Source of the DNA: RUG11272 sp045226335
GTDB taxonomy: Bacteria; Bacillota; Clostridia; Christensenellales; Aristaeellaceae
NCBI GenBank assembly: GCA_045226335.1
Contig: JBGVCH010000034.1
Location: 41,267 to 105,266, forward strand
Length of the DNA: 64,000 bases
Direction of reading: 5' to 3'
Shown here: in pieces, positions 36,835 through 44,197 of the stretch
How the letters are laid out: each line of letters starts with the position of its first letter
Position numbering within the stretch: position 1 is the first letter of the stretch
Notes under the pieces: generated by a model
Told to the model about the DNA's origin: nothing
Databases searched by the model: none
What the model saw: the letters and a program-made list of their open reading frames with translations, nothing else
Position numbers and translations under genes: made by a program

Positions 36835-36947
36835 GGGTTGGAAGACAGAGGTCAGGGCTTACGCATGAATGGAGCAGGGATCAAAAGTCACCGCAACGAC
36901 CTCATCCGGCCTGCGCAAGAAAGCTGAGCTGTCATGTGAAAGTGTAT

Positions 36948-36980
36948 GTGCGCAGGCCACCTTCCCCTGAAGGGGAAGGC
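36948..36980. repeat. Partial palindromic repeat (family B)
   Basis: GCGCAGGCCACCTTCCCC followed by TGAAGGGGAAGGC forms the CCTTCCCC/GGGGAAGG hairpin typical of family B. The partner half CCTCATCCGGCCTGCGC lies just upstream near 36901. Confidence 0.6.
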
Positions 36981-37003
36981 TTTTAGTTACTTAATTATCC
37001 TTG

Positions 37004-37049
37004 CCTTCCCCTTTAGGGGAAGGGGGACCGCCGCAGCGGTGGATGAGGT
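37004..37049. repeat. Palindromic repeat family B, copy 1 (46 bp)
   Basis: This 46-bp copy is identical to 37306-37351. It contains two hairpins, CCTTCCCCTTTAGGGGAAGG and ACCGCCGCAGCGGT, and ends GGATGAGGT. Confidence 0.8.
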
Positions 37050-37082
37050 TGGTTCACGGGCAGTATTCTCTCTTCCGCTGCA

Positions 37083-37131
37083 AACCTCTCTGTCGCTGCG
37101 GCGACATCTCCCCTTTCAGGGGAGATCGGGG
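37083..37131. repeat. Palindromic repeat variant
   Basis: TGTCGCTGCGGCGACA and ATCTCCCCTTTCAGGGGAGAT form two back-to-back hairpins with the same layout as family B but different stems. A further half copy (TGTCGCTGCGG) occurs near 37394. Confidence 0.65.
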
Positions 37132-37305
37132 TTTGATCCTGTTTCTTCGTTTAGAATGACAAATCTCACGCAGGGGATTTCGCGCCTGAAGGCGCGATCA
37201 AAGGGCTTGACCATCGCCCTTTGGAAACCTTCGGGTCCGCTCTATGGTACGGTCATTCTATCTGAGAATCGTATGAAGACCGAGAGACTTGCCTACGAAC
37301 ACCTT

Positions 37306-37351
37306 CCTTCCCCTTTAGGGGAAGGGGGACCGCCGCAGCGGTGGATGAGGT
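37306..37351. repeat. Palindromic repeat family B, copy 2 (46 bp)
   Basis: This is an exact second copy of 37004-37049 in the same orientation, 302 bp apart. Confidence 0.8.
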
Positions 37352-37496
37352 CGCCCCGGGCTTGGCATTTGCCCTGGCCGACACTTTGCCCTTCTGTCGC
37401 TGCGGTGATTTGAAGGATTCCGCAAAAGTCTTTCAAAGTGCACAAAAACCAATGATTGTTTGTACAGGGCAAAAACGGCAGAAAGGAGAGGTCAAA

Positions 37497-37537
37497 GAGA
37501 AAACACCGCGCACCACCCGAGGGATGATGCGCGGTGT
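37497..37537 (-). terminator. Terminator of gpmI
   Basis: ACACCGCGCA (37503-37512) pairs with TGCGCGGTGT (37528-37537). On the minus strand TTTTCTC follows, 15 bases past the gpmI stop. Confidence 0.8.
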
Positions 37538-37551
37538 TCCTTGCGTTTGCC

Positions 37552-39126
37552 TTACTTCAGCATACTCTCTTCCCAGCTGTCAAAGGGCTTCAGCTCCAGC
37601 AGCTGCGCGACGGTGGGGGCCACGTTGGCCAGGCCGAAGTGGCCTTCCTTCATCTCGTGGCGCTCGTCCTTATCGTAGATGATGAAGGGAACGGGGTTCA
37701 GGCTGTGGGCCGTGCGGACCTCGATCTTGCCCTTCTTGTTCTTCTCCAGCATCTGGTCGGAGTTGCCGTGGTCGGCGGTGACGATGAGGATGCAGCCCTC
37801 GGCGTCGCAGACCTTCCGGATGCGGGCCAGCTCCAGGTCCACGCTCTCCACCGCGATCTCCGTGGCGTACAGGCTGCCGGTGTGGCCCACCATGTCACCG
37901 TTGGGGAAGTTGCAGCGGATGAAGCCGTACTGCTTGCTCTGGATGGCCTCGATGACCTTGTCGGCGATCTCGGTGGCCTTCATCCAGGGGCACTCGTCGA
38001 AGGAGCGCACGTCGCTGGGGATCTCGCAGTAATCCTCGAGTTCCTCGGAGACCTTGCCGGAGCGGTTGCCGTTCCAGAAGTAGGTCACATGGCCGTACTT
38101 CTGGGTCTCGGACACGGCGTATTCCTTGATGCCCGCGGCCACCAGCAGCTCTGTGAGGGTGTCCCGGATCTGGGGCGGATTCACCAGGTAGTTGTGGGGG
38201 ATGTGCAGGTCGCCGTCGTATTCCAGCATGCCGGCATACTTCACCTGCGGGATCACGCCGCGGTCGAACTTGTCGAAGGAGGCGTCGCCGTCGAAGGCCA
38301 TGGAGATCTCCAGGGCGCGGTCGCCGCGGAAGTTGAAGAGGATGACGCTGTCGCCGTTCTGCATGGCGCCCACGGGTTTGCCGTTCTCCGCGATGACGAA
38401 GGCGGGCAGGTCCTGGTCGATGGCGCCGGTCTCGGAGCGCAGGGTTTCGATGGCCTTGGCTGCGGAGGCAAACTGCCGGCCCACGCCGTGGACGTGGACG
38501 TCCCAGCCCCGCTGGACCATGGCCCAGTTGGCCTGATAGCGGTCCATGGTGATCTGCATGCGGCCGCCGCCGGAGGCGATGCGCCCGTCAAAGCTCGCGT
38601 CGTTGAGCTCCTTCAGCACGTCCTCCAGCTGGCCGATGTACTCCAGGGCGGAGGTGGCGGGCACGTCGCGGCCGTCCAGCAGGGTGTGGACCCGGACCTT
38701 TTTGATGCCCTCGTTCTTCGCCTCGCGGATCATGGCAATCAGGTGGGAGATGTTGGAGTGGACGTTGCCGTCGGACAGCAGGCCGATGAAGTGCAGGGTC
38801 GTGCCCTTCGCGGCCACGGAGCCCGCCAGGTCCTGCCAGGTCTTGCTGAGGAAGATGGAGCCGGACTCGATGGATTCGTTCACCAGCTTGGCGCCCTGGG
38901 AGTAGATCTGGCCGCAGCCCAGCGCGTTGTGGCCGACTTCGCTGTTGCCCATATCGTCGTCCGTGGGCAGCCCGACGGCGCCGCCGTGGGCCTTGATGCA
39001 CTGCCAGGGGCAGGTGGCTTTGAATTCGTCCAGGGTGGGGGTGGTGGCCTTCAGGACCATGTTGCCCAGTTCTTCGGGGGTTTCGCCGACGCCGTCCATG
39101 ACAACCAGCACAACGGGTTTCTTCAT
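37552..39126 (-). CDS. gpmI: 2,3-bisphosphoglycerate-independent phosphoglycerate mutase
   Basis: This 524-residue glycolytic enzyme interconverts 3- and 2-phosphoglycerate and needs Mn2+. VVMDGVGE is the N-terminal metal motif, GNSEVGHNALG carries the phosphorylated Ser62, LLSDGNVHS and HTLLDGRDVPATS lie in the transferase domain, and VTADHGNSDQM is the second metal site. The start MKKPVVLV was chosen because AGGAGGGACC is 7 bases upstream; the frame extends to 39198 but would cross the promoter. It is monocistronic between promoter and terminator. Confidence 0.96.
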   Translation of the reverse strand: MKKPVVLVVMDGVGETPEELGNMVLKATTPTLDEFKATCPWQCIKAHGGAVGLPTDDDMGNSEVGHNALGCGQIYSQGAKLVNESIESGSIFLSKTWQDLAGSVAAKGTTLHFIGLLSDGNVHSNISHLIAMIREAKNEGIKKVRVHTLLDGRDVPATSALEYIGQLEDVLKELNDASFDGRIASGGGRMQITMDRYQANWAMVQRGWDVHVHGVGRQFASAAKAIETLRSETGAIDQDLPAFVIAENGKPVGAMQNGDSVILFNFRGDRALEISMAFDGDASFDKFDRGVIPQVKYAGMLEYDGDLHIPHNYLVNPPQIRDTLTELLVAAGIKEYAVSETQKYGHVTYFWNGNRSGKVSEELEDYCEIPSDVRSFDECPWMKATEIADKVIEAIQSKQYGFIRCNFPNGDMVGHTGSLYATEIAVESVDLELARIRKVCDAEGCILIVTADHGNSDQMLEKNKKGKIEVRTAHSLNPVPFIIYDKDERHEMKEGHFGLANVAPTVAQLLELKPFDSWEESMLK

Positions 39127-39169
39127 AATCAGGTCCCTCCTTGCGTCAATGGGATTTCCCTCACCGGTT

Positions 39170-39198
39170 AGTCTATCGCAATCGGGCGGGATTGTCAA
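39170..39198 (-). promoter_or_regulatory. Promoter for gpmI
   Basis: On the minus strand, TTGACA (39193-39198) and TAGACT (39170-39175) are 17 bp apart, 44 bases before the start. Confidence 0.7.
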
Positions 39199-39255
39199 TC
39201 ATTCGCGGGCGTTTGATTTCGGGAGCGCCGTGCCGCAGCGTTGCCATTCAGGTGC

Positions 39256-39999
39256 TCAAGAATCATCTTCCGCGTTCTCTTCTTCCTCCTCGCAGACAAT
39301 ATCCGCCGCGTGGACCGTCCACTCGATCAGGTCCTGCCTGCCGGTTTTGTCCAACAGTACATGAATTTCATATCCGCCATCGGCAGGATAAATCTCGTCA
39401 TACAGCCAGAACGCATTGTACAGACGACGATCCTGCCGGATGATTTCACAGTTTTTGAAGATCAGATGGTTGATGTTCGTCAGGTCCGGCTCCAAATCAA
39501 TGACGATGTCCTGTCCCTTTTTTCGACAGGAGAGCACTACGCTGTCATGCAGGTGTGCCTTTCCGAAATCAGGTTCGTGATCCCCAAAGTTCTCTCTGTA
39601 TTCTCTCTGATAAGACTCTGTTGCGGCCCGGACAGCCCGTTTGTATTTTTGGCTTTGCGCCAGCAGCATCCGCTTAACCTTCCCGGATGTGATCCCTAGC
39701 GCGAACAGGCGGATATCGGCAACGGATGACAGGATATGTTTCGGGAGATTGTTTTTCCAGTATCGAATTTTCAGTCTGTGATAAGCGCGAAAGTCCCTCC
39801 TGACTTCGTTCTCGTCGCAAGGTGCGCCCTGCAGCGAATTGGCTTTCCTGCGGAGTTCCAGACAAGCGGCCTCTTCCTTCCGATAGCACTCCCGATAGAA
39901 CGCCTCGGAGAAGGTTTCCGCCTTTACGGACGTTTTCGTCAATATGCCCCAGTCCGTTTTTTGCATGGTTTCATACCATGCTTTGGTCATGTATCTCAT
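39256..39999 (-). CDS. DUF4085-like cytoplasmic protein
   Basis: This 247-residue protein starts MRYMTKAWYETMQKT, resembling the MKYFTKEWYELMQ start of DUF4085 proteins, a Firmicutes family of unknown function. There is no signal or membrane segment. The N-terminal half is helical and basic. The second half has beta strands (DIVIDLEPDLTNINHLIFKNCEII) and an acidic tail (EEEEENAEDDS). GGGAGGACAGCA precedes the ATG. Base composition is less GC-rich than that of gpmI, suggesting weaker selection or acquisition. The family call is from memory and moderate. Confidence 0.6.
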   Translation of the reverse strand: MRYMTKAWYETMQKTDWGILTKTSVKAETFSEAFYRECYRKEEAACLELRRKANSLQGAPCDENEVRRDFRAYHRLKIRYWKNNLPKHILSSVADIRLFALGITSGKVKRMLLAQSQKYKRAVRAATESYQREYRENFGDHEPDFGKAHLHDSVVLSCRKKGQDIVIDLEPDLTNINHLIFKNCEIIRQDRRLYNAFWLYDEIYPADGGYEIHVLLDKTGRQDLIEWTVHAADIVCEEEEENAEDDS

Positions 40000-40117
40000 T
40001 GCTGTCCTCCCTGTCGATTCAGTACGCCCAGGTCATGTCCGCGGTGAAATGTCCGGCCTGCGGCTGTTCAAACAGTATGGGATACCGGATGGATTTGTTG
40101 GGCCGGAAGAAAGGGAC

Positions 40118-40187
40118 GACCTCATCCGCCTCTGCGGAGGTGCCTTCCCCTTCAGGGGAAGGGGGACCGCTTGCGGTGGATGAGGTC
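40118..40187. repeat. Palindromic repeat family B, copy 3 (variant)
   Basis: CCTTCCCCTTCAGGGGAAGG followed by GGGACCGCTTGCGGTGGATG, with an inverted half (GACCTCATCCGCCTCTGCGG) on its left, so the whole block 40118-40187 is bounded by GACCTCATCC and GGATGAGGTC, a perfect terminal inverted repeat. It lies between the DUF4085-like gene and the M32 gene. Confidence 0.75.
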
Positions 40188-40207
40188 GCTCTGTCCTTAC
40201 AGCACCC

Positions 40208-41701
40208 TCACAGCCCATAGATCTCCGTATACTTCTTCGTCAGGTAATCCGTGTAGCAGGAGGGATCGAAGGGCCCGCCCACGGCGCTGCGGAGGATCTC
40301 CGCGGGCTTCAGCAGGCGGCCGTGGCGGTGGACGTGCTCCCGGAGCCAGCCGGTGACCGGCGACAGGTCTCCGCGGGCCACCGCGCCCCACACGTCGATC
40401 TCCCGCTCCATCACCGTCAGCATCTGCGCGCCGTAAGCGTTGCCCAGGGCGTAGCCGGGGAAGTACCCGATGCCGCCGAAGGACCAGTGGCTGTCCTGCA
40501 GCACGCCCCGGCGGTGGTCCGGCACCTCGACGCCCAGGTACTCCCTGTACATGCGGTTCCACTCCCCGGGCACGTCCTTCACTGCCAGCGCGCCGCTCAT
40601 CATGGCCTTCTCCAGCTCGTAGCGGATCATGATGTGCATGGAGTAGGTCAGCTCATCCGCCTCGGTGCGGATCAGGCTGGGCTCCGCCTTGTTCACCGCG
40701 CGCCAGAGCTGCTCCGCCGTCACGTCCTTCATCTGGGGGAAACACTCCCGCATGATGGGCAGGACGGTCTCGCAGAAGGGCAGGCTGCGGCCGATGATGT
40801 TCTCGTAGAAGCGGGACTGGCTCTCGTGGATGCCGGTGGAGGAGCCGCCCGCCAGGCAGGTGCCCTCCAGCTCGTCCGCCGTCCCCAGCTCGTACAGGGC
40901 GTGGCCGCCCTCGTGGATCACGCTGTACATGCTGGAGAGGGGGTCGTCCTCGTGGTAGTGCGTGGTGATGCGGACGTCGTGCTTGTTGTTGCTGTCGGTG
41001 AAGGGGTGCTCCGTCTCGCCGATGGTGCAGTCGTCGCGGTTGATGCCCATCAGGGCCATGAGCCGGTCGGAGAAGATCCGCTGCTTCTCCACCGGGAAAA
41101 CGCCGGTGATGAAGGAGGTGTCCGGCTGCGGCTTTTCTCCCACCGCCGCGATGAGGGGCGTCAGCTTGTCCCGCAGATCGGCGAAGAAGGGATCCAGGAA
41201 GGCCATGGAGGTCCCCTTCTCGTAGTTGTCCAGCAGGACGTCGTAGGCGGCCTTGGAGGCGTCCTTCCGCGCGGCATACCGGCGGCTGAAGTCCACGATC
41301 TTCTCCAGATACGGCCGGAAAGCTTCCCAGTCACTCTTGCCCTTGGCCTCATGCCACACGGCGCCGGATTCCTGCAGCAGGGCTTCGTAGGCCATGTACT
41401 CATCCTTCGGGATGATGAAGAAGTCGTCGCTCTCCTCCTTGCGCTCCTCCGCCCGGCGGCGGGTGGCGGTGTCCGCCTCCGGCGCGGCCAGGATGGTCTC
41501 GCAGGCCTCCCGCAGCGCCGGATCGGTGATGATGGTGTGGTAAAAACCGCTGAGGACGGACATGGTCTCGGCCCGCCCCGCGGCGCTGTTCTTCGGCGCC
41601 ACAGTGTCCCCGTCGACGCTCAGCACGCCCATGGCGTGGTCATAGGCCAGCAGGCTCTTCTCCGCCTCGTTCAGGCGGGTGATGGCTTCCTGTAGTTGCA
41701 T
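40208..41701 (-). CDS. M32 family metallocarboxypeptidase
   Basis: This 497-residue thermostable-carboxypeptidase-type (family M32) enzyme removes C-terminal residues from peptides using zinc. The active site HEGGH is at 263-267 (VIHEGGHALYE), with HESQSRFYEN (292-301) and EPSLIRTEADELTY following. GGIGYFPGYALGNAYGAQM is also typical of the family. There is no signal peptide, so it works in the cytoplasm on peptides. AAGGAGGTCACC precedes the ATG. It lies 45 bases downstream of the PIN toxin gene and may share that transcript. Confidence 0.94.
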   Translation of the reverse strand: MQLQEAITRLNEAEKSLLAYDHAMGVLSVDGDTVAPKNSAAGRAETMSVLSGFYHTIITDPALREACETILAAPEADTATRRRAEERKEESDDFFIIPKDEYMAYEALLQESGAVWHEAKGKSDWEAFRPYLEKIVDFSRRYAARKDASKAAYDVLLDNYEKGTSMAFLDPFFADLRDKLTPLIAAVGEKPQPDTSFITGVFPVEKQRIFSDRLMALMGINRDDCTIGETEHPFTDSNNKHDVRITTHYHEDDPLSSMYSVIHEGGHALYELGTADELEGTCLAGGSSTGIHESQSRFYENIIGRSLPFCETVLPIMRECFPQMKDVTAEQLWRAVNKAEPSLIRTEADELTYSMHIMIRYELEKAMMSGALAVKDVPGEWNRMYREYLGVEVPDHRRGVLQDSHWSFGGIGYFPGYALGNAYGAQMLTVMEREIDVWGAVARGDLSPVTGWLREHVHRHGRLLKPAEILRSAVGGPFDPSCYTDYLTKKYTEIYGL

Positions 41702-41746
41702 GGTGTGGTGACCTCCTTGTGTATGATCGGTTTTGCCGATGATTCA

Positions 41747-42163
41747 TCAATTCGCGGTCGCTGCCAGCGCCTCCTCCGGCGAGAGCAGCGAAATCCCCAG
41801 CCCCTCAAAGTCTGCCTTGTTTCTTGTGACAATGGCGTCGCAGCGGCCGGACAGGGCACAGACCGCCATGAGGCAATCCTCAAAATCCGGGGCACGGCGG
41901 AGAAAGGCGGTGTTCACATCCTCGCCCGTGACCGTGAGCACCTTCACGATGTTCAGTACATGCCCCAGTGCCGTATAGGCTTTGTCCGCGCTGTGCAGGC
42001 GCCGCCGGACCACATAAAAGAGATCGGTCACGGCAGACGCGGAGACAAAGCCCTGAATCTTGCCGTCCTCGCACATGCGGAGGATTCGTCTGGATGCGTC
42101 CAGAAACGGTTCCTGGCCCAGATAGACATCCAGGATGACGTTGGTGTCAATCATGTATCTCAT
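41747..42163 (-). CDS. PIN-domain toxin (VapC-like)
   Basis: This 138-residue PIN-domain ribonuclease is probably the toxin of a type II pair. Acidic active-site residues are visible: Asp6 in IDTNVILD, Glu/Asp in PDFEDCLMA, and a later Asp in RNKADFEG. It overlaps the antitoxin stop by 17 bases. Two starts are possible (ATG 42163 or ATG 42154, giving MIDTNVILD); the second matches the usual PIN start, and I keep the first because spacing to the upstream AGGAAAGG is better. Expected target is RNA, exact target unknown. Confidence 0.85.
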   Translation of the reverse strand: MRYMIDTNVILDVYLGQEPFLDASRRILRMCEDGKIQGFVSASAVTDLFYVVRRRLHSADKAYTALGHVLNIVKVLTVTGEDVNTAFLRRAPDFEDCLMAVCALSGRCDAIVTRNKADFEGLGISLLSPEEALAATAN

Positions 42164-42374
42164 AACCGGCCAGCCTTTCCTCGCGGATGGAGTGGCGGTC
42201 CGCCGGTCCGCCGGTGTCCTTCAGGATGCCTGTGATGGCGTCCACGGAGGAGATGTTGGGATTGACCAGCTTGGCGATCCGTTTGCCGTTTTTGCTGATC
42301 CAGATATCCTCTGCCTGGACCAGCTTCAGGTAATGCCCGAGGTTTGTTTTGAACTCGGTGGCGGTGACTTCCAT
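42147..42374 (-). CDS. Phd/YefM-type antitoxin
   Basis: This 75-residue protein has an N-terminal Phd/YefM DNA-binding domain (VTATEFKTNLGHYLKLV, then ISKNGKRIAKLV) and a short C-terminal tail that should wrap the PIN toxin. GGGAGGCG lies 7-8 bases before the ATG. Such antitoxins repress their own operon; a perfect 10-bp inverted repeat lies upstream of the promoter (42434-42471). Confidence 0.85.
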   Translation of the reverse strand: MEVTATEFKTNLGHYLKLVQAEDIWISKNGKRIAKLVNPNISSVDAITGILKDTGGPADRHSIREERLAGYEIHD

Positions 42375-42398
42375 GATGTACGCCTCCCTTCTGGCAAC

Positions 42399-42427
42399 AG
42401 TTTAGTCGAATTTTAGTTGAATGTCAA
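42399..42427 (-). promoter_or_regulatory. Promoter of the toxin-antitoxin operon
   Basis: On the minus strand, TTGACA (42422-42427) and TAAACT (42399-42404) are 17 bp apart, 25 bases before the antitoxin start. Confidence 0.7.
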
Positions 42428-42433
42428 CAATTC

Positions 42434-42471
42434 CGTACGATTTCGTATTACGCAAAGGAAAAAATCGTACG
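42434..42471. promoter_or_regulatory. Inverted repeat upstream of the toxin-antitoxin promoter
   Basis: CGTACGATTT (42434-42443) and AAATCGTACG (42462-42471) are perfect inverted copies around the palindromic core CGTACG. Their place just before the -35 box suits an autoregulatory operator. Confidence 0.5.
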
Positions 42472-42479
42472 ATTTATGA

Positions 42480-42830
42480 ACGTTTCACGATAAGTCTCAA
42501 AACGCAAAAAGCCATCCTGAATGGCAATGATGGTTTGTTTTGCTGACGATGCTATTTTGCAGGGGCGATTTCTTATTCAGTCAGTCGATATCTTTCGGTA
42601 CAATCCGTCAATCCAAGCAAATAATCCGGACTGATCAGAAAGAATCTGCTCGAGAGGGTCTATGCCAAGCCTTTGGACAAACTGAGCGATAAGCTGTCAT
42701 CGCTGGGGAACCGAATCGTCAAAAACAAAACGTTTGAAAAGTTATGATTCAATGGGCGGTTTGCGGGATGCGCGCCGCCTTTTCCTTCGCGGGAACCGGA
42801 CCCGAAGAAAAACACAGCCATCGGGCCAAA
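42480..42830. other. AT-richer gap without a supported gene
   Basis: No ORF here has a ribosome site. One frame ends with a 43-codon open tail on the plus strand (about 42620-42747; ...RKNLLERVYAKPLDKLSDKL) preceded by a stop, which could be the end of a decayed gene. I see nothing else. Confidence 0.4.
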
Positions 42831-42834
42831 ACCC

Positions 42835-42863
42835 TTTGCATTTTTCTCCGATTTATGTATAAT
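42835..42863 (+). promoter_or_regulatory. Promoter of the T-box/trpS transcript
   Basis: TTTGCA (42835-42840) and a perfect TATAAT (42858-42863) are 17 bp apart. Transcription would start near 42870, just before the T-box. Confidence 0.65.
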
Positions 42864-42869
42864 ACCCCT

Positions 42870-43140
42870 AAACCGCTGACGAACGGGCCGCCTGTCCGGA
42901 AACCTTCAGCGAGCCGGGGACGGTGCAAGCCCGGCGGCGGAGGGCAGGACGGCCGGGGTTCTGAGGGCGCGGGGGAAAGGTACGGCCGAGTATCCTGCGA
43001 CGGAGATCCACCGTGAAAGGGACAACGAGCGGAGCGTCTCAACGGCGCTCAAATGGGGTGGCACCGCAGGCAACCTGTCCCCAGCAGGACCCGGATCGGT
43101 TCAGGCCGACGGAGGGTCTGAGGGGAGGGTGCCTTTTTCA
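42870..43140 (+). ncRNA. T-box leader of trpS
   Basis: This cis-acting RNA senses uncharged tRNA. The leader shows the 5' motif AGCGAGCCGGGGACGGTGCA with a GCCGGG/CCCGGC stem, the segment CCGAGTATCCTGCGACGG, and the T-box GGTGGCACCGC (43058-43067). A competing terminator follows: GGCAACC...TCCCC (43069-43082) against GGGGAGGGTGCC (43122-43133) then TTTTT. The bulge TGGC fits a tRNA ending GCCA, as expected for tRNA-Trp with discriminator G. No TGG triplet occurs before the T-box, so the specifier codon is unclear; a TGA lies at 42962-42964. Confidence 0.88.
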
Positions 43141-43180
43141 GTCCCCGGGCGCCGTTTTCAGATAAAAGGAGGAAAAAACC

Positions 43181-44197
43181 ATGAGCGAAGCCCCCGCGAA
43201 AAAGCCGGTCATCTTCTCCGGCATCCAGCCTTCCGGCACGCTGACCCTGGGCAACTACATCGGCGCGCTGCGGAATTTCTCCAAACTGCAGGACGACTAC
43301 GACTGCATCTACTGCATCGTGGACGAGCACGCCATCACCGTGCGGCAGAACCCGGCGGACCTGCGCCGGCGGTGCCTGGAGCTGGCGGCCATCTACATCG
43401 CCTCGGGCATTGACCCCAAGCGCAGCCTGATCTACTGCCAGAGCCATGTCAGCGCCCACGCCGAGCTGGGCTGGATCCTCAACTGCTTCACCTACATGGG
43501 TGAGCTGAGCCGCATGACCCAGTTCAAGGCCAAGAGCGCGGCCCACGCGGACAACATCAACGCGGGCCTTTTCACCTACCCTGTGCTGATGGCCTCCGAC
43601 ATCCTCCTGTACCAGACCAACCTGGTGCCTGTGGGCGTGGACCAGAAGCAGCACCTGGAGCTGTGCCGGGACATCGCCATCCGCTTCAACGGCGTTTACG
43701 GCGACGTCTTCACCATCCCCGAGGGCTACATTCCCAAGGTGGGGGCCAAGATCATGAGCCTGCAGGAGCCCACCAAAAAGATGTCCAAGTCCGACCCGGA
43801 GGAGACCTTCATCGCCCTGACGGACGAGCCGGACGTGATCCGCCGTAAGCTGAAGCGCGCGGTGACGGACTCCGACGGCGAGATCCGCTTTGACCCGGAG
43901 AACAAGCCCGGGGTCAGCAACCTGCTGGCCATCATGAGCGCGCTGGGGGCCGGAGACATCGACAGCCTGTGCGCGGAGATGCAGGGGCAGGGCTACGGCC
44001 AGCTGAAGGCCCGGGTCACGGACTGCGTCATCGCGGCCCTGGAGCCCCTCCAGGCGGAGTTCAAGCGGCTGATGGCGGACAAGGCCTACCTGCAGGGCGT
44101 CATCGACGAGAACGCCCAGCTGGCCAACCGCCTCGCCCTGCGCACCCTCCGGAAGGTCCAGAAGAAAATCGGCTTTGCGCCCAGGGGGAAGGAATGA
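43181..44197 (+). CDS. trpS: Tryptophanyl-tRNA synthetase
   Basis: This 338-residue class I synthetase charges tRNA-Trp. FSGIQPSGTLTLGNYIGAL is the tryptophan-type HIGH region, ASDILLYQTNLVPVGVDQKQHLE the tryptophan/ATP pocket, and KKMSKSDPEE the KMSKS loop (about 196). Length is standard. AAAGGAGG precedes the ATG. It is controlled by the T-box leader. Its stop overlaps the start of the next gene (ATGA), so trpS translation feeds into an exported hydrolase gene, an unusual partner. Confidence 0.97.
   Translation: MSEAPAKKPVIFSGIQPSGTLTLGNYIGALRNFSKLQDDYDCIYCIVDEHAITVRQNPADLRRRCLELAAIYIASGIDPKRSLIYCQSHVSAHAELGWILNCFTYMGELSRMTQFKAKSAAHADNINAGLFTYPVLMASDILLYQTNLVPVGVDQKQHLELCRDIAIRFNGVYGDVFTIPEGYIPKVGAKIMSLQEPTKKMSKSDPEETFIALTDEPDVIRRKLKRAVTDSDGEIRFDPENKPGVSNLLAIMSALGAGDIDSLCAEMQGQGYGQLKARVTDCVIAALEPLQAEFKRLMADKAYLQGVIDENAQLANRLALRTLRKVQKKIGFAPRGKE

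Larger units (their letters stand above)
36835..37496. other. Gene-free gap filled with repeat copies
   Basis: I find no gene supported by a ribosome site and codon bias here. The gap consists of partial and complete copies of palindromic repeats (see the entries at 36948, 37004, 37083 and 37306), joined by unique sequence including AGAATGACAA-type tails similar to one at 35147. Confidence 0.6.

Noticed and set aside
36946..37413. A 155-codon plus-strand frame (MCAGHLPLKG...) in the repeat gap
   Set aside because: It is made of translated palindromic repeats (LPSPLGEGGPPQRW) and has no ribosome site.
42620..42747. Possible short gene tail in the gap before the T-box
   Set aside because: There is only a 43-codon stop-to-stop stretch without start, ribosome site or recognisable family; kept as a remark in the gap entry.
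42960..42966. Recoding of UGA as tryptophan, suggested by the T-box UGA
   Set aside because: TGA ends many intact genes here (for example glycosyltransferase, nth, trpS and the M32 upstream genes), so the standard code applies.
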